Positions 44,398 to 54,083 are shown, numbered from the stretch's first letter. The stretch is DNA of 64,000 bases from Pseudomonadota bacterium (GCA_022574185.1 JACZSM010000003.1:1-64000); one strand, 5' to 3'. The notes: generated by a model from the letters alone, not told the origin. Numbers and translations: made by a program.

Positions 44398-44427
44398 GGC
44401 GGTGGCCTGGTGTCACCGCCTTTTTTT
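44398..44427 (+). terminator. Intrinsic terminator on the plus strand, no annotated gene upstream
   Basis: GGCGGTG (44398-44404) pairs with CACCGCC (44414-44420) across a nine-base loop and is followed by seven T. Both neighbouring genes are on the minus strand, so no plus-strand gene is seen to end here. A TATAAT box at 44363-44368, 35 bp upstream, could start a very short transcript. In the minus direction the hairpin lacks a T run. Confidence 0.7.
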
Positions 44428-44428
44428 A

Positions 44429-46528
44429 CTACCACATCTCGCGTACGCGCGCCGCAACATCAAGCCGTCTGTCCGTCCGTGGCCGCAGACGCCGCGACTG
44501 CGGTTCATCGCGTCCATGGAATCCTCGCTGCATCGTGGCGAGCAAAGTGTCTGTCATGAACCGGCTGCGTGCGCCAAAGACATGTTTATCACCGTCGCGG
44601 CGCTGCTGTATCACGTGGTATCGAAGCGGCGCAATCAATGACAACGATTGTTTCGCTCGCGTCATCGCGACATAGAGCAGTCGCCTTTCCTCTTCGATCA
44701 TCTCAGGTTTGCCCGTCGCAAATTCTGACGGAAAATTACCATCGGCAACATTCAGCACATAGACAGCATCCCACTCCTGCCCTTTCGCAGAATGCACAGT
44801 CGACAAAATCAGGTAGTCCTCGTCCAGAAGCGGGTCGCCAGCGAGGTCGCCTGCCGCACTCGGCGGATCGAGTGTCAGCTCTGTCAGAAATCGTTCGCGC
44901 GTTGGATATCGCCCGGAAATCTGCTCGAGTTGTTCAAGGTCTGCCTCACGCGTATCGAGGCCGTCGTACAATCGCTCAAGATGCGGTTGATACCAACACC
45001 GTACCTGTGTGAGCTGCGTCTGCCAACCAACATCGTCAATTTCGGCTGCTGACAGCGATTCCATCAGTTCGCAAAAATCACCCCAGCCAGCGGCGGTTGC
45101 CGCCGGTGGTCGAAAACTACGTATCGCTGAAAAACCGTACTCGCCGTACGCGAGGTGCTGAAAACATCGCGACGCGTATGCCGGGCCCATGCCCGGCAGC
45201 AGTTTCAGGACACGAAACGCGGCGATTTCATTCTTTGGGTTTTCTGCCCACTTGAGTATCGACAACACGTCTTTTACATGGCCCGCTTCGAGAAATTTGA
45301 GGCCGCCGTATTTGACGTAGGGGATATTCCTTCGCACCAGCTCAAGTTCGAGCCTGTCGCTGTGATGGGCACCACGAAATAGCACCGCCTGATCCATGAG
45401 TTGCATGCCCGCTTCACGATTTTCGAGAATAGCAGCTATAACAAAATCCGCCTCCGCATCACCATCCTCGACGGTCACATAAGTCGGATTTGCACCATCT
45501 TTACGCTGTGAATACAAGTCCTTACGGTATAGTCGCTCGCTTTCCGCAATCAGGCAGTTTGCGGTATTGAGTATTGCCTGTGTTGACCGGTAATTTTCGG
45601 CGAGCGAGATGACCTTTGCAGCCGGCGTGAACTGATCGGCGAAGCCCAGGATATTTTCGACGTCGGCCGCCCTGAATGAGTAGATCGACTGTGCGTCATC
45701 GCCGACAACCGTTACACCATCGCCATCGGGTTTGATAGCGCGCAGAATCTGCGCCTGAATGAGGTTGGTGTCTTGATATTCATCCACGAGTACGTGATCG
45801 AAGCATGACCCAATTTCACTTGCGAATTCTGCGTCTGCGACAAGATGCCCCCAGTAAAGCAACAGGTCATCGTAATCGAGCGACTGACACTGCTGCTTGC
45901 GATCGACATAGTGCAGAAACAACTCACGGAGTTCGGCTTCCCAGTCTGCGCACCATGGATAGAATTCACTGAGTATGTCAGCCAAAGGTTTTTGTGTGTT
46001 GACACACCGTGAATAAATCGCGAGGCAGGTGTCTTTCTTCGGAAATCGGCGCATTTTCCGGGACAATGCCAGTTCGTGCCTCGTGATATCGATGCTATCA
46101 GCAGCGTCGCCACGATCGAGAACCGAGAAGCCTGGGTCAAGCCCGAGATTGCCGGCATAGCATCTCAACAAACGATTGGCGATCGAATGAAACGTGCCAG
46201 ACCATGGCAAAATTCCAGCCGGTAACCGAATTGCGTCATCCGCTGCAATTGCTCGGCGCACGATGGTATCGACACGACGGTTCATTTCCTGGGCCGCACG
46301 GCGCGTGAAGGTCAGCAACAGGATGCGTTCGGGACTAACGCCACAAATGATCAAGTGAGCCACGCGGTGCGCCAGCATCATCGTCTTGCCCGTGCCGGCA
46401 CCAGCAATGACGAGCAACGGGCCAGCCCGGAAGTTGTTGCCAGCGTCTGGCGCGCCATAAACTGCCGCCTGGCGTTGTGCCGGGTTCAGTGTCACAAGGT
46501 AGTCGTCGGTACACTCGGCCGCTTGCAC
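44429..46528 (-). CDS. UvrD/Rep-family ATP-dependent DNA helicase
   Basis: This 699-residue superfamily 1A helicase carries the Q-motif LNPAQRQAAV, Walker A AGAGTGKTMM near residue 43, motif Ia LTFTRRAAQEM, Walker B VLVDEYQDTN, VGDDAQSIYSFRAA and the final STVHSAKGQEWDAVYV with VAMTRAKQSLSL. These are all UvrD/Rep motifs. It is somewhat different from UvrD and Rep of E. coli; a repair or recombination role is likely. The start is GTG at 46528, with GAGGG seven bases upstream. It is divergent from the SLC13 gene. Confidence 0.94.
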   Translation of the reverse strand: MQAAECTDDYLVTLNPAQRQAAVYGAPDAGNNFRAGPLLVIAGAGTGKTMMLAHRVAHLIICGVSPERILLLTFTRRAAQEMNRRVDTIVRRAIAADDAIRLPAGILPWSGTFHSIANRLLRCYAGNLGLDPGFSVLDRGDAADSIDITRHELALSRKMRRFPKKDTCLAIYSRCVNTQKPLADILSEFYPWCADWEAELRELFLHYVDRKQQCQSLDYDDLLLYWGHLVADAEFASEIGSCFDHVLVDEYQDTNLIQAQILRAIKPDGDGVTVVGDDAQSIYSFRAADVENILGFADQFTPAAKVISLAENYRSTQAILNTANCLIAESERLYRKDLYSQRKDGANPTYVTVEDGDAEADFVIAAILENREAGMQLMDQAVLFRGAHHSDRLELELVRRNIPYVKYGGLKFLEAGHVKDVLSILKWAENPKNEIAAFRVLKLLPGMGPAYASRCFQHLAYGEYGFSAIRSFRPPAATAAGWGDFCELMESLSAAEIDDVGWQTQLTQVRCWYQPHLERLYDGLDTREADLEQLEQISGRYPTRERFLTELTLDPPSAAGDLAGDPLLDEDYLILSTVHSAKGQEWDAVYVLNVADGNFPSEFATGKPEMIEEERRLLYVAMTRAKQSLSLIAPLRYHVIQQRRDGDKHVFGARSRFMTDTLLATMQRGFHGRDEPQSRRLRPRTDRRLDVAARVREMW

Positions 46529-46705
46529 GGTAGGCCCTCGGAGGAAATATCTGTATTTTTATACAGTACTGGATAAATTTACAAGTGCAAGTTCGCGCCG
46601 GCACATAATTCGTCAGGAAGCAGTGCCACGCTTTTGCTTGCAAGCTCGTGTATAAGTCGAAGCAGACACCCTTCAAGAGACCCTCGTGACTGTTGACTTG
46701 ATCGA

Positions 46706-49066
46706 ATGACGCCTGACATCGCATTTGTTCTGGGCGTTCTCATCGTCTCGCTGATCCTGTTTATCAGCGAAGTCATTCGCATGGACCTCGTCGCCTTGCT
46801 GGTGCTTGGTGCGCTGGCACTAAAAGGGGTGGTTGACGCCGATCAGGCGTTCGCCGGATTTTCGAATAGCGCTGTGATCACGGTCTGGGCGATGTTCATC
46901 CTGAGCGCGGGACTTACCCGCACCGGCATCGCCGCCATTATCGGCCGCCAGGTCATGCGCCTGGGCGGTAGTCGCGAAATCACGATGATTTTCGTCATCA
47001 TGATTACGGGCGCAGTGCTGTCAGCATTCATGAATAACATCGGCGTCGCCGCATTGATGTTGCCCGTCGTCGTCGAAATTGCACGCCGCACGCGCATTCC
47101 CGCATCGCGACTGTTGATGCCCCTGGCTTATTCAACCTTGCTCGGTGGCCTGATGACATTGATTGGCACGCCGCCAAATCTCCTGATCAGTGAGGCGTTG
47201 ACGCAGAACGGCAACGCACCGTTCAAGTTGTTCGATTTCACGCCACTGGGCGGTGCCGTTATGATCATTGGCGTATTGTTCGTCACTCTTTTCGGCCGCT
47301 TTTTACTGCCTAAGCGCCACGCTGAACGCGACAAGCACGTCAGCCAACGCAGTCTTCGCTCCCAGTACAAGCTACACGAACACACGTTCATGATGCGTGT
47401 ACCAAGCTTCTCGGTACTCGTCGGCAAGACTCTCGCCGAAAGCCGTATTGGCACTTCGACCGGGCTAATTATTTTAGCCCTGGTTCGGGAAGGTCGCAGC
47501 GAAACCTTGCCAAGTCGTCAAACCATCCTGCGCGGTGGCGACGGTATCCTCGTGCAGGGTCGGCTCGATCAATTCCGTGAGTTGCGCCGCTGGAGCGATC
47601 TCGTTATCGAACGTGAAGCACCGGTCCTGAAGTCCATGGTGGCGGCGAAAGTCGCTTATGCAGAGGTGACGATTGCCGACACATCCCCGCTCATATCGGA
47701 ACTCGTGCGCGACGCGGCATTTCGCACCCGTTTCAACGTCGCCGTCGTCGGACTGTGGCGCAAGGACCGATACCGCCTCACCAACCTTGCCTACGTGCCG
47801 CTGAGAACGGGCGAACGAATTCTCGTGCAAGGAGAATTCGCCGCACTGGAACAACTCGAAAAGTTTTCTGATTTCTCTGCCATCGAAATTCTCAGCACCG
47901 AGCGTCTGCAAGAGCAACACCACACCGAAGAACGCATGTTCGTCGTTCGCTTGCCCAAGACCAGCGAACTCGTTGGCGCTACGTTGCGCAAGAGCCGACT
48001 CGGAGATGTATTTGATTTCCGCGTCGCGGCCATTTTTCGCGACGGCACGCTGAAGGTCATGCCGCGCGGTGATGAAACCCTTATTGGCGGCGATCTGTTG
48101 CTGATTGAAGGTCAGCCTGAGGACCTTGAGGTACTCCGCGGACTGCAGGAACTCGAGATAGACACCAGCGTACCGGCCAATCTCGGTGCGTTTGAATCTG
48201 AGCGTCTTACCTTGATGGACGCAACTCTCGACCCACGCAGCAACCTTGCGGGCCGGTCGGTGGGTGAACTCAATTTTCGCGAACGATACGGCGTCGAACT
48301 CGCAGGCATCTGGCGCGAAGGTGAACCCATTGGCACTGAGCTGGCCGACGAGCGCTTGCAGCTCGGTGATGCAATATTGTTGCTTGGACCGCGCGACCGG
48401 TTGGCGCTGCTGACGTCGGATTCGGACTTCCTGATCCTGACGCCGCTCGGTCAAAAACCACCGGACACACGGCGCGCACCACTTGCCGCATTCATCATGC
48501 TCGGTGTCGTGCTGTCCACCATGCTTGGCTACACCCCAATATCGGTTGCAGCGGTCGTGGGTGGCAGCATCATGGTGCTGACGGGTTGTTTGAATATGGA
48601 GCAGGCCTATCGCGCGATCGACTGGCGCGCAATTTTTCTTATCGCCGGCATGCTGCCACTTGGTACAGCGATGCAGGAGACAGGCGCGGCAACTTTTCTT
48701 GCCGGCCAGGTCATGACGCTGCTGGGTGATGCAGGCCCATGGCCGGTCATCATGGGCCTCTATATCCTCACGGCGATGGCGACGATGATCATCCCGACCG
48801 CTGCGCTGGTTGTACTCATGTCGCCGATCGTGTTATCGGCAATGGCAGATATGGGGCTGGCGCCCGAGACTGCGATGATGGCAGTGGCGATGGCCGCATC
48901 CGCGAGCTTTACGAGTCCAATATCACATCCGGCAAATATTCTCGTAATGGGCCCCGGCGGATACCGATTCGTGGATTATCTCAAAGTCGGTGTGCCGTTG
49001 ACGATTGTCGTATTCATCACCGTCATGGTGTTGCTACCTATTCTTTGGCCACTACAGGCTGTATGA
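46706..49066 (+). CDS. SLC13-type permease with four internal TrkA-C domains
   Basis: This 786-residue inner-membrane protein splits the ArsB/NhaD-like (SLC13) transporter into two halves. The N-terminal half has FAGFSNSAVITVWAMFILSAG and MLPVVVEIARRT; the C-terminal half has IDWRAIFLIAGMLPLGTAMQ and VAMAASASFTSPISHPANIL. Between them (about residues 230-580) are four RCK_C/TrkA-C-like domains, each starting with a phrase like VGKTLAESRIG and ending GDGILVQG. These bind ligands and regulate transport. The substrate may be sulfate, a dicarboxylate or another anion. Usual homologues carry two such domains, so four is at the high end. The ATG at 46706 is divergent from the helicase. Confidence 0.92.
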   Translation: MTPDIAFVLGVLIVSLILFISEVIRMDLVALLVLGALALKGVVDADQAFAGFSNSAVITVWAMFILSAGLTRTGIAAIIGRQVMRLGGSREITMIFVIMITGAVLSAFMNNIGVAALMLPVVVEIARRTRIPASRLLMPLAYSTLLGGLMTLIGTPPNLLISEALTQNGNAPFKLFDFTPLGGAVMIIGVLFVTLFGRFLLPKRHAERDKHVSQRSLRSQYKLHEHTFMMRVPSFSVLVGKTLAESRIGTSTGLIILALVREGRSETLPSRQTILRGGDGILVQGRLDQFRELRRWSDLVIEREAPVLKSMVAAKVAYAEVTIADTSPLISELVRDAAFRTRFNVAVVGLWRKDRYRLTNLAYVPLRTGERILVQGEFAALEQLEKFSDFSAIEILSTERLQEQHHTEERMFVVRLPKTSELVGATLRKSRLGDVFDFRVAAIFRDGTLKVMPRGDETLIGGDLLLIEGQPEDLEVLRGLQELEIDTSVPANLGAFESERLTLMDATLDPRSNLAGRSVGELNFRERYGVELAGIWREGEPIGTELADERLQLGDAILLLGPRDRLALLTSDSDFLILTPLGQKPPDTRRAPLAAFIMLGVVLSTMLGYTPISVAAVVGGSIMVLTGCLNMEQAYRAIDWRAIFLIAGMLPLGTAMQETGAATFLAGQVMTLLGDAGPWPVIMGLYILTAMATMIIPTAALVVLMSPIVLSAMADMGLAPETAMMAVAMAASASFTSPISHPANILVMGPGGYRFVDYLKVGVPLTIVVFITVMVLLPILWPLQAV

Positions 49067-49105
49067 CGGTTCGTCAGGCGGACCTGCCCGCCGGCTGCCG
49101 ATGCT

Positions 49106-49810
49106 CTATTCGGTCGCTGCGTTGTCAAACTCACGCTTGCGCGGAATCTCGATCAACAGCTCGCCATCTATTGCGACCGGACCCAGTTCGACGGAATAGG
49201 CTTTTGCTAAAAGCGCCTCAACGGCTTCGGTGTCGATACCGCTGAATTCGCCGCTACCGCCGACGACTCGCGCCGTCCCAAGCGCGCCAGGGCCTGACGT
49301 GATATTGCCATGCCATGTCCCGCGCCAGTTGTCACCCGAACTCCTGTACGCAGGGATTACAACTTTGCGCAGATAACTCCAGTAGTTTTCAGATTGCTCG
49401 ATAAAGAGACTGCCGCGCCCAGGTAAAAAGATATGCCAGACGCTATCGACAATGGCTGCGCCGTCCAGAATGTTGCTGCTCTCCGAATCAGACGAGAACT
49501 TGATGCCGATGCCGGCCACCTGGCCGCGGCTGTCCAATAGTACTGTTGCCATGGCTCTGGTCAGGCGGATAGTCGGCTCCCAGAGCTGCAACACCTTGAC
49601 GGGATGTGGGTCGACTTGTGACTCGCCGTCATTCGTGTAGATCAGCGAATCCTGCGCTACGGCGGAATAATGGAGCGTGATCACGTCATTGTCGGTCACA
49701 GACAACGGCGACAGTTTATTCTGTGACGTCAACGGGTTGAAATACAACATCAAGAACAGCGCCGCGATGCCGACCAGCATACCGATAATCAAAGAGATCA
49801 CATACTTCAT
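49106..49810 (-). CDS. Membrane-anchored hypothetical protein
   Basis: This 234-residue protein has an N-terminal anchor (YVISLIIGMLVGIAALFLMLY) and a periplasmic beta-rich domain of about 200 residues. Motifs include ITLHYSAVAQDSLIY, VLQLWEPTIRL and a glycine-rich WRGTWHGNITSG. It is not recognised. It overlaps the preceding gene by the ATGA arrangement, and the two proteins share overall plan and several phrases (an N-terminal LLVGV-type anchor, an amide-rich strand and a PARGSVYL-like or PGRGSLFI strand), so they look like divergent paralogues translated together. No enzyme motif is evident. Confidence 0.75.
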   Translation of the reverse strand: MKYVISLIIGMLVGIAALFLMLYFNPLTSQNKLSPLSVTDNDVITLHYSAVAQDSLIYTNDGESQVDPHPVKVLQLWEPTIRLTRAMATVLLDSRGQVAGIGIKFSSDSESSNILDGAAIVDSVWHIFLPGRGSLFIEQSENYWSYLRKVVIPAYRSSGDNWRGTWHGNITSGPGALGTARVVGGSGEFSGIDTEAVEALLAKAYSVELGPVAIDGELLIEIPRKREFDNAATE

Positions 49811-50382
49811 CATTGGTCTTCCAGGCGGCCGACAAATTCGGTCTTGAGCTCGATCCGCCCGGCTGTCGCATCATCAGACGCCGCTGTATCTACGATCCAG
49901 CGTTCCGTTACCTGCCCCTGCAATGACGAAAATTCCCGGGTCCCTGCCCGCAGCTCGCCTACTCGATAGCCACCGATGACCGCCTCGGGCTGCATCGTCA
50001 GATACACCGAGCCACGAGCAGGCAGGTGCAGAACCCACTCGATGATGTCACCGCGCTCACCACCGCTCGCAGCGACTCTGCTCGCGATCCCGACCACAAT
50101 ATCTTTGGCATTGCGAAGCTTGAAGAGTTCGGCTCGAATGCCGGCAAAAAGATTGTTGGATGGCCACTCAAGACCAAGCGGCAATGCAACCTGCTGGTTT
50201 GGCGCGCCAACCATAATGCGGTCGGTTGGCACGTTGATATGAAACGATTCGATGTTGCCGCCGTTCGGCTTTACCTCAATCATCGATTGCTCACGAACTT
50301 GATCAACCGCGGGCACGTAATACAACGCCGCAACACCGACTGCTACGCCAAGAAGAATTCCAGCAATGAAGCTCTTGAACAA
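49810..50382 (-). CDS. Membrane-anchored hypothetical protein, paralogue of the next gene
   Basis: This 190-residue protein has an N-terminal membrane anchor (SFIAGILLGVAVGVAALYYV) and a periplasmic beta-rich domain with IIEWVLHLPARGSVYLTMQP and EFSSLQGQVTERWIVD. The second segment parallels the SGEFSGIDTEAVEALL phrase of the gene that follows. It is unrecognised. The gene is first in a two-gene unit whose second ORF starts within its stop. A 35-nt hairpin lies in its upstream region. Confidence 0.75.
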   Translation of the reverse strand: MFKSFIAGILLGVAVGVAALYYVPAVDQVREQSMIEVKPNGGNIESFHINVPTDRIMVGAPNQQVALPLGLEWPSNNLFAGIRAELFKLRNAKDIVVGIASRVAASGGERGDIIEWVLHLPARGSVYLTMQPEAVIGGYRVGELRAGTREFSSLQGQVTERWIVDTAASDDATAGRIELKTEFVGRLEDQ

Positions 50383-50400
50383 TTTGCTATTCCATTAATT

Positions 50401-50435
50401 CGGGGCAAGACGCCGGCAAACCGGGCGTTTCCCCG
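50401..50435. other. 35-nt hairpin upstream of the two-gene membrane unit
   Basis: CGGGG (50401-50405) and CCCCG (50431-50435) enclose AAGACGCCGG and CCGGGCGTTT around CAAA. In minus-strand sense it would form a strong stem-loop 19 nt before the start codon of the gene at 50382. It could be a 5-prime UTR structure. Neither strand gives a T run, so it is not a terminator. Confidence 0.45.
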
Positions 50436-50621
50436 TAAGTTTAGTTTAGTGGCGCCTCCCTCACACCATCGACCTGTCAAATTGTGACGGGGCGCACAAC
50501 AAATGACCCTTTTCGTGCATTGGTCACTCTCGTAAGCACTTAAATTGCAAGGATTTTCGCAAGGGCTTCTCGCCCTGTACAATCCGCGGGCCCATGCAGT
50601 CTCAATGTTGAGCCACACATC

Positions 50622-51359
50622 GTGCCAAAACCAATCTGCCTCTGGTCGGGTCCGCGAACCGTTTCGACGGCCTTGATGTACAGCTTCGCGCAGCGCGAAG
50701 ATGTCCTGGTTGTCGATGAACCGCTGTATGGCCACTATCTTCGCGTTTCAGGTGCCGATCATCCCGGGCGCGAACAGGTACTCGCGAGCATGAACTGTGA
50801 TGGCGACAGCGTCATGCACGATTTGCTCGATGCACAGGCCCGTGACGATTCAAGGCATCACTTTTTCAAGCACATGGCGCATCATCTCATCGCATTGGAT
50901 CTGGGATTTCTCACGCGGACCTGCAATATCATGCTGATTCGCGATCCGGAGGAAATGTTGCCGTCTTTGACGATCCAGGTGCCGCAAGCCAAACTTGCTG
51001 ACACAGGCCTGCGACAACAATGGGAGCTGTATTCCGACCTCCTTAATTCGGGCCAGGATCCAGCCATTATCGATTCCCGTGAATTATTACTGGATCCGGA
51101 GGGTGTGCTGCGGAAACTCTGCGCTCATCTTGGTCTGGCCTTCAGCAAAAGCATGTTGCACTGGACCGCCGGAGCACGCGCCGAGGATGGCGTCTGGGCT
51201 CCGTATTGGTATCACGCCTTGCATCGGAGCACGGGATTTGCAGCTTACGAGCCGAAGACCGGATTTCCTGCTGCGCTTAAACCGCTGCTTGTCGAATGCA
51301 AACCATGGTATGACAGGCTATTCGCCGGTGCGATTCGAAGCAGCAATCACGGTACTTAA
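50622..51359 (+). CDS. Sulfotransferase-like protein
   Basis: This 245-residue protein starts PICLWSGPRTVSTALMYSF, the 5-prime-phosphosulfate binding loop of PAPS-dependent sulfotransferases. IMLIRDPEEMLPSL supplies the 3-prime-phosphate loop with its conserved Arg-Asp. The C-terminal half contains a Trp-rich acceptor region (WTAGARAEDGVWAPYW). The acceptor is unknown. The start is GTG at 50622, since no in-frame ATG lies before the PAPS loop. It stands two bases before an aminotransferase class IV gene, so the two form an operon. Confidence 0.87.
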   Translation: MPKPICLWSGPRTVSTALMYSFAQREDVLVVDEPLYGHYLRVSGADHPGREQVLASMNCDGDSVMHDLLDAQARDDSRHHFFKHMAHHLIALDLGFLTRTCNIMLIRDPEEMLPSLTIQVPQAKLADTGLRQQWELYSDLLNSGQDPAIIDSRELLLDPEGVLRKLCAHLGLAFSKSMLHWTAGARAEDGVWAPYWYHALHRSTGFAAYEPKTGFPAALKPLLVECKPWYDRLFAGAIRSSNHGT

Positions 51360-51361
51360 AG

Positions 51362-52261
51362 TTGAACATCCCGGATTCTCGAAATAAAGACATTACTGTG
51401 TTCGTCGACGGCGAACTCCTGCCGCGTGCCGAGGCAAAAGTTTCGGTATTTGACAGTGTCGTGCAAGGCGGCGACGCGGTCTGGGAGGGATTGCGAATTT
51501 ACAAAGGACGCATCGCGGCTTTGGATGAACATCTTGCACGACTGCAGAACTCGGCCAAGGCGCTCGCCTTTGCAGCGGTGCCACCGTCCGCAGAAATTCG
51601 CAAAGCCATCTTTTCCACACTCGAGGCAAATGGCATGCGCGACAACGCGCATATTCGCCTGACACTGACTCGAGGCGAGAAAGTTACGTCCGGCATGAAT
51701 CCCCGATTCAACCAGTCCGGCTGTACACTGATTGTACTTGCCGAGTGGAAGCCGCCGGTGTATTCCGACAATGGCATTCGCGTCATTACGGCCGCAATAC
51801 GCCGCAATACGCCGCAATGTCTCGACTCCAAGATTCACCATAACAATCTGCTCAACAACATCCTCGCTTCGATCGAAGCGAACGTTGCAGCTGTGGACAG
51901 CGCAATAATGCTCGATATTGACGGTTTTGTTGCGGAAACAAACGACGCTAATATTTTCATTGTGAGCGGCGGCGCGCTTAGCACGCCGTACGCCGACGCA
52001 TGTTTGCCCGGTTTGACTCGACAATCAATTTTGGATATCTGTGCGGAACAACTGATTCCTGCGCGGGAGTGCAAACTCTCATTGAGCGAGATATACACAG
52101 CGGATGAAGTATTTACGACTGGAACCATGGGCGAACTAACGCCGATTCTTGAAGCTGATGGTCGTATTATTGGCGACGGCTGCGTTGGCGAACTTACAAG
52201 AACATTGCAACAGCTTTACCGAAAATATGCATTCGAACACGGTACGCCGCTGCCGTTTTGA
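51362..52261 (+). CDS. Aminotransferase class IV (branched-chain aminotransferase-like)
   Basis: This 299-residue fold-type IV PLP enzyme reads VFVDGELLPRAEAKVSVFDS, then HLARLQNSAKALAF, the PLP Lys in LDSKIHHNNLLNNI, and GFVAETNDANIFIV with GELTPILEADG later. These are typical of IlvE/D-amino acid aminotransferase relatives. Substrate preference cannot be read off. The TTG at 51362 is used because no ATG is available; it lies two bases behind the stop of the sulfotransferase-like gene. The pair suggests modification of a metabolite carrying an amino group, but this is inference. Confidence 0.9.
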   Translation: MNIPDSRNKDITVFVDGELLPRAEAKVSVFDSVVQGGDAVWEGLRIYKGRIAALDEHLARLQNSAKALAFAAVPPSAEIRKAIFSTLEANGMRDNAHIRLTLTRGEKVTSGMNPRFNQSGCTLIVLAEWKPPVYSDNGIRVITAAIRRNTPQCLDSKIHHNNLLNNILASIEANVAAVDSAIMLDIDGFVAETNDANIFIVSGGALSTPYADACLPGLTRQSILDICAEQLIPARECKLSLSEIYTADEVFTTGTMGELTPILEADGRIIGDGCVGELTRTLQQLYRKYAFEHGTPLPF

Positions 52262-52324
52262 ACCAGGAACCCTCTTATTTATTCTGCATGCAAGATACGA
52301 GTTCTTGAAAAGATCAGAGGTTTC

Positions 52325-53875
52325 CTAGTCCGAGTTGAAGTACGCGGCCAGGTAATCTTCCAGGCTGATCTTATCGTTTGCTTCGATTTCACTCTGCTGT
52401 TGAAGAGATCGTGCCACCTCGACATCAAATTGCCGTTGTCGATCCTCTGACAGCGGCGGAATCTCCGCGAAATAATCTTTGTGGCTTTGTGCAACCGATA
52501 ATGCAAAGTCGAAGAAACTGCAGTTGGCATTACGCAGTTCGTCAAGCAAACGCGCCGACGGCGTTGTGTCCGGGTGATCCACCATCGATTGCATCATTCG
52601 TACCGCCTGAACGTAGCTGTCACCCCCCTCTCCTGCGTCGATCAACTCGGCGATAGCAATTACATTTGCGAGTATCTCGCCCGCCCAGGTTTTCAGCGTC
52701 ACTGCATCACTGCCGCGCTGTAATCGAAATTTTGGATCCCGTCCTTGCGTAGCTGTTCCCGTATGATTGCGCCTGGTTTCTCGCAGTGAACTGTCATTGA
52801 GAGGCGGGCTGTCTTCGACGAGACAATAGATAAGAAACGCTTCGACGAAGCGCATCGTATTCTGGTTAATTCCGGCAGGATCGTTGACGTTGATATCAAG
52901 CGAGCGAATCTCGACGTATTCGATGCCATCTCGCCGCAGGGCTGTTGTAGGGCGCTCGCCGGACTTCGCGACACGCTTTGGTCTGACGGGACTGTAGTAC
53001 TCATTTTCGATCTGCAATCGATTGGTATTCAATTGCCGATACTCTCCATCAACTTTCACGCCGATGTGCTTGTACGCTGGCTCGGGCGTTCTGATTGCCC
53101 TGTCAAGGTCGCAAATGTATTCGTCCAGACTATTGAGGGAAATATTGATACGCGCCTGATTTTGATTACTGTAGCCGAGATCGCTCATGCGCAGCGATGT
53201 ACCGTATGGTTCATACCAGGTCTCTTCATTCAATGCGGCCATTTTCACGTCGGCATTGCCTGCGAACGATTTGCACATCGCTGGCGATGCTCCGCAAAGA
53301 TATAAGACGAGCCAGCCGAAGCGCCTGAAATTTCGAACGAGGCCGAGATATTGTTCAGATCGAAACTGATCGTCGCTCTGTCGATCGCAAACGACTTCTC
53401 GGTACTCGAGCCAAAACTGATCTGGCAATGAGTAATTGAAGTGCACACCAGCGATAGTCTGCATGTGTCTGCCATATCGGTAACCGAGTCCGCGCCGATA
53501 AATCGTTTTCATCTGCCCGACATTCGAGGTGCCATAACGCGCTAGAGGAACCAGCGAATCAGCAGGCACGCGACACGGCATACTTGTGATCCAGAGCAAC
53601 TCATTTCCCAGTCGTTTATAGGTGAACTGATGAACGTCACAAAGAAAATGCAGGGACTCCCATGTGTTGGCGAACGCAGGTGTGATGAATTCCAGCAGTG
53701 CCTCTGAAAAATCTGTTGTAATGAATCGATTGGTGAGTGCCGAGCCGAGCGCAACTGGATGGACTGTGCGCGACAAGTCTCCGCTAGCATCAATGCGTAA
53801 CGACTCCTTCTCGATACCTTTGAGACCGCCAGCCAGTGGATTGCCCGATGCGGAAGCGAGGGCGCCCAGGCGCAT
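52325..53875 (-). CDS. gshA: Glutamate-cysteine ligase
   Basis: This 516-residue enzyme, the first step of glutathione synthesis, is of the proteobacterial type-1 length. GIEKESLRIDASG near the N-terminus, then FITTDFSEALLEFITP, carry the ATP/Mg and glutamate site; RNFRRFGWLVLYLCGASPA and GIEYVEIRSLDIN are further family motifs. The ATG at 53875 follows AGGGA with six-base spacing; a TTG at 53893 is rejected. It is divergent from the bactofilin gene. No gshB is nearby. Confidence 0.96.
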   Translation of the reverse strand: MRLGALASASGNPLAGGLKGIEKESLRIDASGDLSRTVHPVALGSALTNRFITTDFSEALLEFITPAFANTWESLHFLCDVHQFTYKRLGNELLWITSMPCRVPADSLVPLARYGTSNVGQMKTIYRRGLGYRYGRHMQTIAGVHFNYSLPDQFWLEYREVVCDRQSDDQFRSEQYLGLVRNFRRFGWLVLYLCGASPAMCKSFAGNADVKMAALNEETWYEPYGTSLRMSDLGYSNQNQARINISLNSLDEYICDLDRAIRTPEPAYKHIGVKVDGEYRQLNTNRLQIENEYYSPVRPKRVAKSGERPTTALRRDGIEYVEIRSLDINVNDPAGINQNTMRFVEAFLIYCLVEDSPPLNDSSLRETRRNHTGTATQGRDPKFRLQRGSDAVTLKTWAGEILANVIAIAELIDAGEGGDSYVQAVRMMQSMVDHPDTTPSARLLDELRNANCSFFDFALSVAQSHKDYFAEIPPLSEDRQRQFDVEVARSLQQQSEIEANDKISLEDYLAAYFNSD

Positions 53876-54083
53876 GTCAAATCCCTGTCTCAAATTTTTT
53901 CTCTTCGTCGAGCGATGCGATCAAACTGGCCCGCTGTTTTACCACAAGCGTGGAATGTTCGCGCCATTTGCGTTTGCACGCCATTGCCACAGGCGCCGAC
54001 TGACCTTGTTCCTTAACAATCGATCCTGGCAACGAGTACTATGCGTTCTGGCAGCCACAATCCACTTCCGGAGCATTACTGGT

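Noticed and set aside
47474-48454. Long open frame (about 326 codons) antisense to the SLC13 gene
   Set aside because: It has no recognisable motif and lies wholly inside the well-supported transporter; it is a by-product of codon use.
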